Notes: generated by a model from the sequence alone, not told the origin. DNA of 64,000 nucleotides from Cumulibacter manganitolerans (GCF_009602465.1 NZ_WBKP01000014.1:18870-82869), one strand, 5' to 3'; shown: positions 1 through 7,693, counted from the stretch's first letter. Program-made: numbers and translations.

Positions 1-1
1 G

Positions 2-13
2 GGAACGTTCTGA
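2..13 (+). CDS. 3' end of an upstream gene (last three codons)
   Basis: Only three codons (Gly-Thr-Phe) and a TGA stop are in view. The stop overlaps the ATG of the next gene as TGATG, the arrangement expected of a translationally coupled operon. Because the next gene is an ABC transporter ATPase, the missing gene is most likely its membrane permease, but this is inferred from context only. Confidence 0.4.
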   Translation, partial: GTF

Positions 14-1023
14 TGAGCGAGCTGGTGGTGGAGAACCTGAGCGTGTGCTTCGGGCGGCTGCGAGCCGTCGACGGCGTGGACCTCGGCGTGCGGGGCCCGG
101 AGATCGTCGCGGTGATCGGGCCATCGGGGTGCGGCAAGTCCAGCCTGCTGCGGGCGGTCGCCGGGCTCGAGGTGCTCGCCTCGGGGCGGGTGCTGTTCGA
201 CGGCGTGGACCAGGCCGCCGTCCCCGTGCACAAGCGGCGCTTCGGTCTGATGTTCCAGGACGGCCAGCTCTTCGAGCACCTGTCGGTCGCCGACAACGTC
301 GCGTACGGACCGCGCCGGCACGGGGCCGGCCGCGCGTCGGCCGCCGCGACGGCCCGGCGGCTGCTCGGCATGGTGGGGCTGGCGGACTACGGCGACCGCG
401 CGCCGGCGACGCTGTCGGGCGGCCAGCGGCAGCGCGTCGCGCTCGCCCGCGCGCTCGCACCGCGACCGGGCCTGTTGCTGCTCGACGAGCCCCTGTCGGC
501 GCTCGACGCCTCCCTTCGCACCCGGCTCGCCGCCGACCTCCGTACGGCGCTGCGCGAGACGTCGACGATGGGGCTGCTGGTGACCCACGACCACGAGGAG
601 GCCTTCGCCGTCGCGGATCGCGTGGTGCTGATGCGCGACGGCCGGTTCGTGCAGGACGGTACCCCGCGGCAGGTGTGGTCGCATCCGGTGGACGAGGACG
701 CGGCCCTGTTCCTCGGCTACGTGCGAGTGCTGCGCGGGGCGCAGCTGCGGCCGCTGCGGGAGGCCTTCGCTGTCACTGCCGCAGCGCTCGCGATGCGCCC
801 GGGCGCGTTGCGGTTGTCGGGCGCCGAGGGTCGGCCCCCGGAGGGTCGGCTGGCCGCGACGGTGCTGGCGAGCACGCCGACCGTCGACGACCAGCGGATC
901 GTCGTCCGCCTCGCCGACGGGCAGGAGCTGGACGCCGTCGCGCCGATCGAGGCGCTGCTGCAGCCCGGCGATCCGGTCACCCTCGAGCTCGACCGCGGAG
1001 CCGTCGCGCCGTTGCCGACGTGA
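13..1023 (+). CDS. ABC transporter ATP-binding protein (importer type)
   Basis: 336-residue nucleotide-binding subunit that would power an importer at the inner face of the membrane. Visible motifs are Walker A GPSGCGKSS (Lys42), Q-loop in LMFQDGQLFEHL, signature LSGGQRQRVALARAL, Walker B LLLLDEPLSALDA and H-loop LLVTHDHEEA. A roughly 110-residue C-terminal extension follows the ATPase core and resembles the TOBE-type regulatory region of the spermidine/iron/thiamine importer class. The core, with RFGLMFQDGQLFEHLSVADNVAYG, is closest in style to ThiQ/FbpC proteins, so thiamine or ferric iron are plausible substrates; the sequence alone does not decide. The start overlaps the upstream stop (TGATG), so it is translationally coupled to a gene outside the window. 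Confidence 0.85.
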   Translation: MSELVVENLSVCFGRLRAVDGVDLGVRGPEIVAVIGPSGCGKSSLLRAVAGLEVLASGRVLFDGVDQAAVPVHKRRFGLMFQDGQLFEHLSVADNVAYGPRRHGAGRASAAATARRLLGMVGLADYGDRAPATLSGGQRQRVALARALAPRPGLLLLDEPLSALDASLRTRLAADLRTALRETSTMGLLVTHDHEEAFAVADRVVLMRDGRFVQDGTPRQVWSHPVDEDAALFLGYVRVLRGAQLRPLREAFAVTAAALAMRPGALRLSGAEGRPPEGRLAATVLASTPTVDDQRIVVRLADGQELDAVAPIEALLQPGDPVTLELDRGAVAPLPT

Positions 1024-1048
1024 TCGTCAGCGCGGGGGCAGCGGGCGA

Positions 1049-1843
1049 TCAGGGCAGGGCGATCGGCTCTGTGCGGGCCGAGCCCGCGCCTGTCGGCCGC
1101 CCGTCCGCCGCCGGACCGCCGGCCACCGGGATCAGGTCGGCGATGACGATGGTGACGTTGTCCGGTGCACCCGCCTCGAGCGCCAGGGAGATCAGCCGGT
1201 CGGCTGCCTCGTCGATGTCGTCGAGATCCAGTGCCGCGGTGACGTCCGCGGTGTCGACGTAGTCCGTGAGCCCGTCACTGCACACCAGGTAGCGATCACC
1301 GTGGATCCGCATGAGCGTCGTGAACCGGGGCGTGACTTCCTTGCCGTTGACCGACTTCAGGACGATGTTGCGGTACGGGTGGTGCTGCGCCTGGTCGGCG
1401 GTGATGTCGCCGTTCTCGACCATCATCTGCACGTAGGAGTCGTCGTGGGTCAGCTGCGTGAGCTTGCCGCTGTCGCGCTGGTAGAGGTAGGCCCGCGAGT
1501 CGCCGATGTTCGCCACCGCGATCCGGCGGGCTCCGAACAGCACCGCGGTGAGCGTGGTGCCCATGCCCTCGAGATCGGGGTCGTGCTCGACCCGGCGCGC
1601 GATCTCGGCCGTCGCGGCCGCGGTGGCCTCGGCGAGCGCCTTGGTCAGCTCGTCGTCGCGCTCGACCTCGTCGAGCGCGGCGAACTGGTCGGCGGTGATC
1701 CGCGACGCGACCTCGCCCGCGGCGTGGCCGCCCATCCCGTCGGCGACGACGAGCAGGCGCGGTCCGACGAAGTAGTTGTCCTCGTTGTTCTCGCGCACGA
1801 GGCCCTCATGGGTGCGCGCGGCGGTTCGCAACGTGTAAGGCAT
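1049..1843 (-). CDS. PP2C-family protein Ser/Thr phosphatase
   Basis: 264-residue soluble PPM-family metal-dependent phosphatase that removes phosphate from Ser/Thr in the cytoplasm. Landmarks run in family order: RENNEDNYF near the N-terminus, VADGMGGHAAGEVAS (metal-binding Asp), NIGDSRAYL, LVCSDGLTD and the terminal APDNVTIVIADL. It covers the catalytic domain only, with no transmembrane or extracellular segment, so it is shorter than the membrane-anchored PstP of the actinobacterial division cluster, and no kinase gene lies beside it. It is probably a second, free-standing phosphatase. It runs convergent to the ABC ATPase gene with a 25-bp gap. Confidence 0.92.
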   Translation of the reverse strand: MPYTLRTAARTHEGLVRENNEDNYFVGPRLLVVADGMGGHAAGEVASRITADQFAALDEVERDDELTKALAEATAAATAEIARRVEHDPDLEGMGTTLTAVLFGARRIAVANIGDSRAYLYQRDSGKLTQLTHDDSYVQMMVENGDITADQAQHHPYRNIVLKSVNGKEVTPRFTTLMRIHGDRYLVCSDGLTDYVDTADVTAALDLDDIDEAADRLISLALEAGAPDNVTIVIADLIPVAGGPAADGRPTGAGSARTEPIALP

Positions 1844-1979
1844 CTCGCGCTCCTTCGCGGGGCGTGTGGCACTGGCGGACCGCTCGATTCTACCGATTGC
1901 GCTGTTGCGCCGCCGTAACCTCGCGCGGGCGGTCGGCGGAAGTGCTTCGGGCGTACCGGCACCTCCGCCGACGCCGTGC

Positions 1980-2246
1980 TCAGGCGAGCGTGAGGAAGAG
2001 CTTCTCCAGCGTCGCCTGATCCTCGGCGCTGATTCCCTCGGGGGACGCCAGGCACTGGCGCATTCCCGAGGACACGATCGCGAAGCCGGCGCGATCCAGC
2101 GCGCGGTTCACCGCGGCGAGCTGGTTAACGACGTCCTTGCAGTCGCGGCCCTCCTCGATGAGGCGGATCACGCCGCCGATCTGGCCCTGCGCGCGGCGCA
2201 GCCGGTTGATGACGGGGGTCAGGTCGTCGCTGTTGAGAGTGACCAT
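1980..2246 (-). CDS. cstR: CsoR/CstR-family repressor, probably persulfide-sensing (CstR-like)
   Basis: 88-residue all-helical DUF156 repressor that binds operator DNA as a tetramer. The family's two cysteines are present (Cys36 in GRDCKDVV and Cys65 in GMRQCL), but the position between them that supplies the copper ligand His in CsoR (His61) is Gly61. In this family Cys/Cys without His is characteristic of CstR proteins, which respond to persulfides by forming di- or trisulfide links rather than binding Cu(I). Context agrees: the divergent arm encodes a persulfide dioxygenase-rhodanese fusion and a TauE-type exporter, and four ATACC...GGTAT palindromes lie between the arms. It follows the DUF302 gene by 25 bp in the same operon. 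Functional assignment is inference; family assignment is firm. Confidence 0.88.
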   Translation of the reverse strand: MVTLNSDDLTPVINRLRRAQGQIGGVIRLIEEGRDCKDVVNQLAAVNRALDRAGFAIVSSGMRQCLASPEGISAEDQATLEKLFLTLA

Positions 2247-2271
2247 GAGGGGCTCCTGGGGGTCGGGCTGA

Positions 2272-2664
2272 TCAGCCGGTGAGGGTGCTGAGTGCGGTGC
2301 TGAGCCGGTCGCGGGCGTCGGCCGCGACGTCGGTGAGGTTCTCGTTGCCGGTCAGGCTGACCATGACGTCGGGATCCATGGCCTCGACCACGGTCGTCGA
2401 GTCGTCGACGGCGCGAACGACGACGTTGCAGGGCAGCAGCAGGCCGATCGAGGGCTCGGCCTCCACCGCGGCGTGAGCCAGCGGCGGCCGGCACGCCCCG
2501 AGGATGACCTGGGGCGCGATGTCGGCGCCGATCTTCTCCTTCAGGGTGGCGGCGAGGTCGATCTCGGTCAGCACCCCGAAGCCCTGCTCACCCAGAGCGG
2601 CACGGGTGGCTTCGACGGTCTCGCCGAACGGGCGACGAACGGTGGCGGACAGGGCGTAGCTCAT
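2272..2664 (-). CDS. DUF302 domain protein
   Basis: 130-residue protein of the DUF302 family, whose small alpha/beta fold is often encoded next to sulfur or redox genes; its biochemical role is not established. The domain runs from about residue 3 to 125, with the typical pattern of a thioredoxin-like first half (ATRAALGEQGFGVLTEIDLAATLKEKIG) and a segment ILGACRPPLAHAAVEAEP. The start at MSYAL is chosen because GAGGAG sits 7 nt upstream; an ATG 31 codons earlier would run through the regulatory palindrome at 2712-2727. It is first in a leftward operon with the CstR-like repressor, so the repressor would control its own transcription through this gene's promoter. Confidence 0.85.
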   Translation of the reverse strand: MSYALSATVRRPFGETVEATRAALGEQGFGVLTEIDLAATLKEKIGADIAPQVILGACRPPLAHAAVEAEPSIGLLLPCNVVVRAVDDSTTVVEAMDPDVMVSLTGNENLTDVAADARDRLSTALSTLTG

Positions 2665-2711
2665 GGCGGACTCCTCGATGCGCGGGCGGGCTCTGAGAAC
2701 GCCCATATCAT

Positions 2712-2727
2712 ATACCGGCTGGGGTAT
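2712..2727. promoter_or_regulatory. CstR/CsoR-type operator candidate 1
   Basis: ATACCGGCTGGGGTAT, an inverted repeat with ATACC/GGTAT ends and a GC-rich centre. It lies 48 bp upstream of the DUF302 start codon, in the right place to control the leftward DUF302-repressor operon. The pattern matches the G/C-centred, TA-flanked operators known for CsoR/CstR/FrmR repressors. Confidence 0.75.
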
Positions 2728-2768
2728 GTCTGCCAGTTCGCGCATCGCGGCGTGCACCGGCCCTACAA

Positions 2769-2784
2769 ATACCCCGTGGGGTAC
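2769..2784. promoter_or_regulatory. CstR/CsoR-type operator candidate 2
   Basis: ATACCCCGTGGGGTAC, a nearly perfect 16-bp inverted repeat of the same form as the three neighbouring sites. It sits near the middle of the divergent intergenic region. Confidence 0.78.
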
Positions 2785-2814
2785 ATCACGAGCCGGCCGG
2801 GACCAGTGGCGGAA

Positions 2815-2830
2815 ATACCGCTCCCGGTAT
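2815..2830. promoter_or_regulatory. CstR/CsoR-type operator candidate 3
   Basis: ATACCGCTCCCGGTAT, a third 16-bp inverted repeat with the same ATACC/GGTAT ends. It lies on the rightward side, between the middle site and the site nearest the dioxygenase gene. Confidence 0.72.
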
Positions 2831-2847
2831 TACGGTTAGACGGTCAC

Positions 2848-2863
2848 ATACCCCTGAGGGTAT
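2848..2863. promoter_or_regulatory. CstR/CsoR-type operator candidate 4
   Basis: ATACCCCTGAGGGTAT, a near-perfect 16-bp inverted repeat 56 bp upstream of the persulfide dioxygenase start codon. It is the site best placed to repress the rightward operon. Confidence 0.8.
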
Positions 2864-2919
2864 CCGCGCCACTCGGCGGCGGCCCTCGGCACCCGTACGA
2901 GACAGCGAAGGAAGTAGCC

Positions 2920-4293
2920 ATGAGTGCAGCCCCGGTCATCGTTCCCATCGAGACGCCGACGCTGGGTGACCGTTCCTACCTCGCGCACGACGGCGAGGTT
3001 GCAGTGGTCGTCGACCCCCAGCGTGACATCGACCGTGTCCTGTCGATCGCGGAGTCCGCCGGCGTGCGGATCACCCACGTCCTCGAGACGCACATCCACA
3101 ACGACTACGTCACCGGCGGCCTGGCGCTCGCGCAGGCGACCGGTGCGGCGTACCACGTGAACGCCGCCGACGACGTCTCCTACGACCGGGTCCCCGTCTC
3201 CGACGGTGACGTGGTCGAGATCTCCCCGACGATGCGCGTCCGGGTCATCGCGACGCCCGGCCACACGTTCACCCACCTGTCCTACGCCCTGGAGGCCGGC
3301 GATCCGCTCGAGCCGGTCGGCGTGTTCACCGGTGGCTCACTGCTGTTCGGCGCGACCGGCCGTCCGGACCTGCTCGGCCACGAGCACACCGACGACCTGG
3401 TGCACCACCAGTTCGCCTCCGCCCACCGGCTCGCCGAGGAGCTCCCGGAGCACACTCACGTGCTGCCGACGCACGGCTTCGGATCGTTCTGCTCGGCCGG
3501 CTCCACCGGCGACGTCACCGAGTCGACCATCGGCCGGGAGAAGCGGCAGAACCCCGCGCTCACGCAGGACGAGCAGCAGTGGGTCGCCGACACCCTCGCC
3601 GGCCTCGACGACTACCCGGCGTACTACGCCCACATGGGGCCCGCCAACAGCGCCGGACCGTCCGGAGCAGATCTGAGCACCCCGGAGGCCGCCGACAAGG
3701 AGACCCTCGCGGCGCGGATCGCGGCGGGCGAGTGGGTGGTGGACCTGCGCAGCCGCACGGCGTTCGCCGCCGGCCACGTCACCGGCACGCTGAACTTCGG
3801 CATCGACGGCCAGTTCGCCACGTACCTCGGCTGGCTCATCCCCTGGGGCACCCCGCTGACGTTGCTCGGCGACAGCCCCGAGCAGGTGGCGGAGGCGCAG
3901 CGCGAGCTGGTCCGGATCGGCATCGACCGGCTGGCCGGCGCCGCCACCGGCAGCCCCGCCGACTGGTCGGACGCCGACCCGGGGACGTTCGAGCGCGCGG
4001 AGTTCGCCGACCTCGCCCAGGTCCGCCACCACCGGCCGGTCGCCGTGCTCGACGTGCGTCGCTCCTCGGAGTACGCCGACGGCCACATCGACGGCGCGAC
4101 CCACATCCCGCTGCACGAGCTGCTCGGTCGTCTCGACGAGGTGCCCGGCGGCGAGGTCTGGGTGCACTGCGCCGCCGGCTACCGCGCGTCCATCGCCGCG
4201 TCGGTGCTCGCCGCACACGGGATCCGTCCGGTGGCGATCGACGACAGCTTCGACGAGAGCGCCGCGGCCGCGGGCCTGCCCCTCACCCACTGA
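2920..4293 (+). CDS. Persulfide dioxygenase-rhodanese fusion (CstB-like)
   Basis: 457-residue cytoplasmic enzyme. The N-terminal metallo-beta-lactamase domain (about 1-240) is ETHE1-like, with the iron-binding motif THIHND (His58, His60, Asp62), PGHTFTHLSY and PTHGFGSFC. A middle rhodanese-like domain (about 265-355) lacks a catalytic Cys, and a C-terminal rhodanese (about 370-450) has the active loop HCAAGYRAS (Cys417). The order dioxygenase, pseudo-rhodanese, active rhodanese and the length match Staphylococcus CstB, which oxidises low-molecular-weight persulfides and makes thiosulfate. The start is ATG at 2920, preceded by GAAGGAAG; the frame stays open upstream but would run through the operators. 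It is first in the rightward arm, followed by a small Cys-rich protein and a TauE exporter. No sulfide:quinone oxidoreductase is in view. Confidence 0.93.
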   Translation: MSAAPVIVPIETPTLGDRSYLAHDGEVAVVVDPQRDIDRVLSIAESAGVRITHVLETHIHNDYVTGGLALAQATGAAYHVNAADDVSYDRVPVSDGDVVEISPTMRVRVIATPGHTFTHLSYALEAGDPLEPVGVFTGGSLLFGATGRPDLLGHEHTDDLVHHQFASAHRLAEELPEHTHVLPTHGFGSFCSAGSTGDVTESTIGREKRQNPALTQDEQQWVADTLAGLDDYPAYYAHMGPANSAGPSGADLSTPEAADKETLAARIAAGEWVVDLRSRTAFAAGHVTGTLNFGIDGQFATYLGWLIPWGTPLTLLGDSPEQVAEAQRELVRIGIDRLAGAATGSPADWSDADPGTFERAEFADLAQVRHHRPVAVLDVRRSSEYADGHIDGATHIPLHELLGRLDEVPGGEVWVHCAAGYRASIAASVLAAHGIRPVAIDDSFDESAAAAGLPLTH

Positions 4294-4338
4294 CCCACCC
4301 CACCTTTCCCGCAACACCCACCACGAAGGAGAACTCTC

Positions 4339-4515
4339 ATGTGCCGTCCCGCTACCTGCAAGGTCTGCGGCAAGACCACCTGGGCCGGCTGCGGCCAGCA
4401 CGTCGACCAGGTGATGGCCGGCGTCCCCCGCGCCGACCGCTGCCCCGGCCACACCGTCGAGCAGAAGGACGCCGCCGCCGGCGGCGGATTCATGTCTCGG
4501 CTCTTCGGCCGCTGA
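4339..4515 (+). CDS. Small Cys/His-rich protein in persulfide operon
   Basis: 58-residue protein with a CRPATCKVCGKTTWAGCGQH segment, then one more Cys in RCPGH. It carries five Cys (2, 7, 10, 18, 35) and two His (21, 38), consistent with one small zinc-ribbon-like or redox-active fold, followed by a Gly/Ala linker and a basic FMSRLFGR tail. The ATG is preceded by GAAGGAGAA. It lies 45 bp after the persulfide dioxygenase stop and before the exporter, so it is likely co-transcribed. I know no function. A sulfane-sulfur carrier or metal-binding accessory is a guess from location and cysteine content only. Confidence 0.8.
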   Translation: MCRPATCKVCGKTTWAGCGQHVDQVMAGVPRADRCPGHTVEQKDAAAGGGFMSRLFGR

Positions 4516-4521
4516 CCCACC

Positions 4522-4563
4522 CACCGCCGGCGCAGCGGGCTACCGGCCCGCGCGCCGGCGGTG
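4522..4563 (+). terminator. Strong intra-operon hairpin
   Basis: A 42-nt hairpin with 12-bp perfect outer arms (CACCGCCGGCGC and its complement), a one-base bulge, then GCGGGC/GCCCGC around a five-base loop. No T-run follows. It begins 7 bp after the stop of the small Cys-rich protein and 99 bp before the exporter start. It could attenuate read-through into the exporter or protect the upstream mRNA from 3' decay. Confidence 0.7.
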
Positions 4564-4661
4564 CCGCCTTGCCCCGATCGCCATGGGCGACGCCGCCCGT
4601 GGCGCGCCCCACCTCGCCCGCTGCATCTGCCGTATCTCACCAGACAAGGAGCGATCCCCTC

Positions 4662-5474
4662 GTGTCACCGCTCGTCCTGCCCGTAGCGCTGCTGATCGGC
4701 CTGTCGCTGGGCGCCCTCGGCGGCGGAGGGTCGATCCTCACCGTCCCCGCGCTGGTCTACCTGCTCGGCCAGGACGCCCGGCAGGCCACCACCGCCTCCC
4801 TCGTCATCGTCGGTCTCACGTCGCTGATTGCGTTGATCCCGCACGCTCGCCGCGGCAACGTCCGGGTGGGGCAGGGGCTGGTCTTCGGCATCCTCGGCGT
4901 CGCCGGCTCCTTCGCGGGAGCCGCCGCGTCGGGCCTGGTACCCCCGGCCGTGCTGCTGACCGCCTTCGCCGCGCTCATGCTCGTGGTCGCGGTCCTCATG
5001 CTGCATCGCACTCGCCGGCGAGCCACCGACACCGGTCATGCCCACGCCACGGGCACGGCTGCGCCGATGCTCACGTGGAAGCCGTTCACCATCGCGTGGC
5101 CGCGCGTCGCGAAGGTCGTCCTGACCGCTACGGCGGTCGGCCTGCTGACCGGGTTCTTCGGGGTCGGCGGGGGGTTCGCGCTCGTCCCGGCGCTGGTGCT
5201 CGCCCTGTCCTTCTCCATGCCGGTCGCGGTCGGCACCTCGTTGCTGGTCATCGCCGTCAACAGCGGCACGGCGCTGATCGCCCGCGCCGCCGGCGGCGTC
5301 CACCTCGACTGGACGGTGATCGCGGTGTTCACCGGCGTCGCGATCGTCGGCAGCCTCCTCGGCGGCCGCATCGCCGGCCGGGTCTCCCCCCAGCACCTGA
5401 CCCGCGCGTTCGCGGTGCTGCTCATCGCGGTCGCGCTGTACACCGCCGCGCGCAGCATCCCCGGCCTGTTCTGA
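4662..5474 (+). CDS. TauE/SafE-family sulfite/sulfonate-type exporter
   Basis: 270-residue polytopic membrane protein of the TauE/SafE (TSUP) family. Two similar halves are visible, each with a Gly-rich motif: GALGGGGSILTVPALVYLLG near residues 16-35 and GFFGVGGGFALVPALVLAL in the second half, the family's hallmark. They are joined by a cytoplasmic loop with HRTRRR. About eight membrane segments are predictable by eye. The GTG start at 4662 follows AAGGAGCGATC. In S. aureus a TauE protein sits in the cst operon and is thought to remove sulfite or thiosulfate; the same role is inferred here from the neighbouring persulfide dioxygenase-rhodanese. Confidence 0.88.
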   Translation: MSPLVLPVALLIGLSLGALGGGGSILTVPALVYLLGQDARQATTASLVIVGLTSLIALIPHARRGNVRVGQGLVFGILGVAGSFAGAAASGLVPPAVLLTAFAALMLVVAVLMLHRTRRRATDTGHAHATGTAAPMLTWKPFTIAWPRVAKVVLTATAVGLLTGFFGVGGGFALVPALVLALSFSMPVAVGTSLLVIAVNSGTALIARAAGGVHLDWTVIAVFTGVAIVGSLLGGRIAGRVSPQHLTRAFAVLLIAVALYTAARSIPGLF

Positions 5475-5510
5475 TCGGCCGCCGTCCGCGTCGGCGACGG
5501 CTGCGCAGCC

Positions 5511-6170
5511 TCAGTCCTGGCCGGGCAGCCCCACCGGGCAGGAGACCCCGTTGAAGCCGTGGTTGCAGTAGCCGCCGGGGTTCTTGTGCAGGTACTGCTG
5601 GTGGTAGTCCTCCGCCAGGTAGTACTCGCGCAACGGCTCGATCTCGGTCGAGATCTCGCCGTACCCCCGGCTGGTCAGCTCCTGCTGGTACGCCGCGCGC
5701 ACCCGCTCCGCGGTGGCCGCCTGCTCCGGTGAGCCCACCAGGATGATCGACCGGTACTGGGTGCCGACGTCGTTGCCCTGCCGCCACTTCGTGGTCGGGT
5801 CGTGGTTCTCGAAGAACGTCTTCAGCAGCTGCTCGTAGGAGATCTGCGCCGGGTCGAACACGACGCGGACGACCTCGGCGTGACCGGTGCGCCCGGTGCA
5901 GGTCTCCTCGTACGTGGGGTACGGCGTGTACCCCCCGGCGTACCCGGCGGAGGTCGACAGCACGCCCGGCAGCTGCCAGAAGATCCGCTCGACCCCCCAG
6001 AAGCAGCCCATGCCGAACACCGCCACCTCGCTGCCCGCGGGCCACGGCGCCTCCAGCGGCGCTCCCTCGATGACGGCATGCTCGTGCGGCACGGCGTACG
6101 GGTAGGACATCCGCCCCGGCAAGGCCTCGTCCTCGGTCACCATCGTCGGCCTAGCGCCCCACATCATCAT
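5511..6170 (-). CDS. msrA: Peptide methionine-S-sulfoxide reductase
   Basis: 219-residue MsrA that reduces methionine-S-sulfoxide in proteins and free Met. The catalytic GCFWG motif is at Cys56, followed by the substrate-binding GYAGG, HAEVV and the EPLREYYLAEDYHQQYL block. The C-terminal GFNGVSCPVG supplies a resolving Cys. The protein begins with three consecutive Met codons. The first is chosen because a TACGCT hexamer ends 7 nt upstream (reverse strand 6183-6178), which suits a leaderless transcript, while no ribosome-binding site is visible. It is convergent with the TauE exporter gene. Confidence 0.93.
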   Translation of the reverse strand: MMMWGARPTMVTEDEALPGRMSYPYAVPHEHAVIEGAPLEAPWPAGSEVAVFGMGCFWGVERIFWQLPGVLSTSAGYAGGYTPYPTYEETCTGRTGHAEVVRVVFDPAQISYEQLLKTFFENHDPTTKWRQGNDVGTQYRSIILVGSPEQAATAERVRAAYQQELTSRGYGEISTEIEPLREYYLAEDYHQQYLHKNPGGYCNHGFNGVSCPVGLPGQD

Positions 6171-6251
6171 GCGATCCAGCGTACGACCAGACCAAGACGC
6201 CTGCCCGGAGCGCGGAACGATGACAGAATCGCTGCGGACGAAGGAGGCTTC

Positions 6252-6938
6252 ATGGGAGTACGGGACATCGTGATGAGCAGGGTCGTCGCACCGGCCATCA
6301 AGAAGGCCGCGCCGGACAAGGCCGCCGGGCTCATGCGCGCGGCCTTCGGCAAGGCCGTCGACGGGGTCGGCCCGCTCAAGGGCGCTGCCGAGGACGCCGA
6401 CCGCAGGCTGCAGAAGGCGCACGGGGACGTCGAGCGGGCGATCGACGACGTCATCGGCGATCACGTCCGGATGGCTGCCGCGGAAGGGTTCGTCACCAAC
6501 ATCGGCGGACTGGCCTCGATGGCGGTGCTGGTGCCGACCAACATCGCCGGAATCGCGCTCATCCAGTGCCGGATGGTCGCGGAGATCGCGCATCTGCGCG
6601 GCTACGACCTCGCCGACCCGCACGTGCGCACCGCCGTGTTCGCGACGATGCTCGGCGCCAAGGCGGTGCGGGCGCTGGAGAAGGACAAGCAGCTTCCGTC
6701 GCGCCCGCGCGCCATCGCGACCGGCCCGGCGCTCGATCAGGCGACAACCGACCGCATCTCGGCCGCCGTGACCGGCGAGATCATCGCCCGGGCCGCCGGG
6801 CGGTCGACCGTCACGATGATCGGCAAGCGAGTTCCCGTGCTAGGTGGCGTCGTCGGTGGCGCGACCGACTCGTGGACGACGCGCCAGATCGGCAAGTACG
6901 CCGCGCGCGAGCTCACCCAGCGGGTGATCCAGAGCTGA
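6252..6938 (+). CDS. EcsC-like protein of unknown function
   Basis: 228-residue protein resembling the EcsC family (named from the Bacillus ecs operon; biochemical role unknown). A hydrophobic stretch FVTNIGGLASMAVLVPTNIAGIALIQCRMVAEIAHLRGYD in the middle and GGVVGGATDSWTTRQIGKYA near the end are the typical features. The first 70 residues are charged and helical. The start ATG follows AAGGAGG at ideal spacing. It is divergent from msrA across about 80 bp and stands alone, with no ABC transporter partner beside it. Confidence 0.65.
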   Translation: MGVRDIVMSRVVAPAIKKAAPDKAAGLMRAAFGKAVDGVGPLKGAAEDADRRLQKAHGDVERAIDDVIGDHVRMAAAEGFVTNIGGLASMAVLVPTNIAGIALIQCRMVAEIAHLRGYDLADPHVRTAVFATMLGAKAVRALEKDKQLPSRPRAIATGPALDQATTDRISAAVTGEIIARAAGRSTVTMIGKRVPVLGGVVGGATDSWTTRQIGKYAARELTQRVIQS

Positions 6939-7057
6939 CGCCGTCGCCGAATCGATCCGTCGGCGAACCCGACGGCCGGACGGCCGGTCACGGCAGATAT
7001 ACATGCGCCAGAACCCGTTCTCGATACTTGCCGTGGATCGAGGCCGATAGGAGGAGC

Positions 7058-7693
7058 ATGATGAGCGCGATCCAGGACGAGATCGACGAGATCGACACCC
7101 CTGCGCTGCACCGCCCCGACGTGTACGACGGGTTGGCGGATGCCGTTCGTGAGCTGCTCGACGCCACGGTGCGCACGAGAATCGCCGCGGCGGAGGTCGA
7201 GGCGCTGACCGCTCGGCTACGCGGGGTGTCTCGGGAGCTCCTGGTCGACGCGCATCCCGGGTCGCTCGGTCGGGTGCGGGGCGCGGACGAGTGGGGCGGC
7301 AACCCGGCCAATCCGGTGGACGGTCGGCGCAACGCGTTCGCCCAACCGCTGCAGATCCATCGCGACTACGAGAACCAGCGAGCCGCGGCCCGGTTCAGCC
7401 TGGGCGCGCCCTACGAGGGGCCGCCGGAGCACATCCACGGCGGTGTCATCGCGATGCTGCTGGACCAGGTCATGGGGATGGTCCCCGCGTTCACCGACAC
7501 GCCGCGGATGACCGCCTATCTGAACGTCACCTACCGTCGGCCCAGCCCACTGATGGCCGAGCTGGGCGTCGAGGCATGGGTCGACCGGATCGAAGGACGC
7601 AAGACCTTCGTCACCGGCCGGATCGCCGACGCCGACGGCCGCACGACGGCCGAGGCCGAGGCACTGTTCGTCGCGCTCAAGCCCGGAGGCTAG
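7058..7693 (+). CDS. PaaI/hotdog-fold thioesterase
   Basis: 211-residue protein with a hotdog-fold acyl-CoA thioesterase domain in the second half (about residues 100-208). The segment HIHGGVIAMLLDQVMGMV carries the HGG motif and helix typical of PaaI-type enzymes, followed by the strands TAYLNVTYRRPSPL and GRKTFVTGRI. The first about 95 residues form a helical N-terminal extension not needed for the fold. It should hydrolyse a CoA thioester; the substrate cannot be told. The start has a strong GAGGAG upstream and an immediately following second ATG that could also serve. Confidence 0.85.
   Translation: MMSAIQDEIDEIDTPALHRPDVYDGLADAVRELLDATVRTRIAAAEVEALTARLRGVSRELLVDAHPGSLGRVRGADEWGGNPANPVDGRRNAFAQPLQIHRDYENQRAAARFSLGAPYEGPPEHIHGGVIAMLLDQVMGMVPAFTDTPRMTAYLNVTYRRPSPLMAELGVEAWVDRIEGRKTFVTGRIADADGRTTAEAEALFVALKPGG

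Noticed and set aside
2665..2757. N-terminal extension of the DUF302 protein
   Set aside because: The extra codons cross an operator-like palindrome and lack a ribosome-binding site, while the internal ATG at 2664 has GAGGAG.
4522..4563. Fifth CstR operator
   Set aside because: It is a long GC-only stem without the ATACC/GGTAT ends shared by the four upstream sites.
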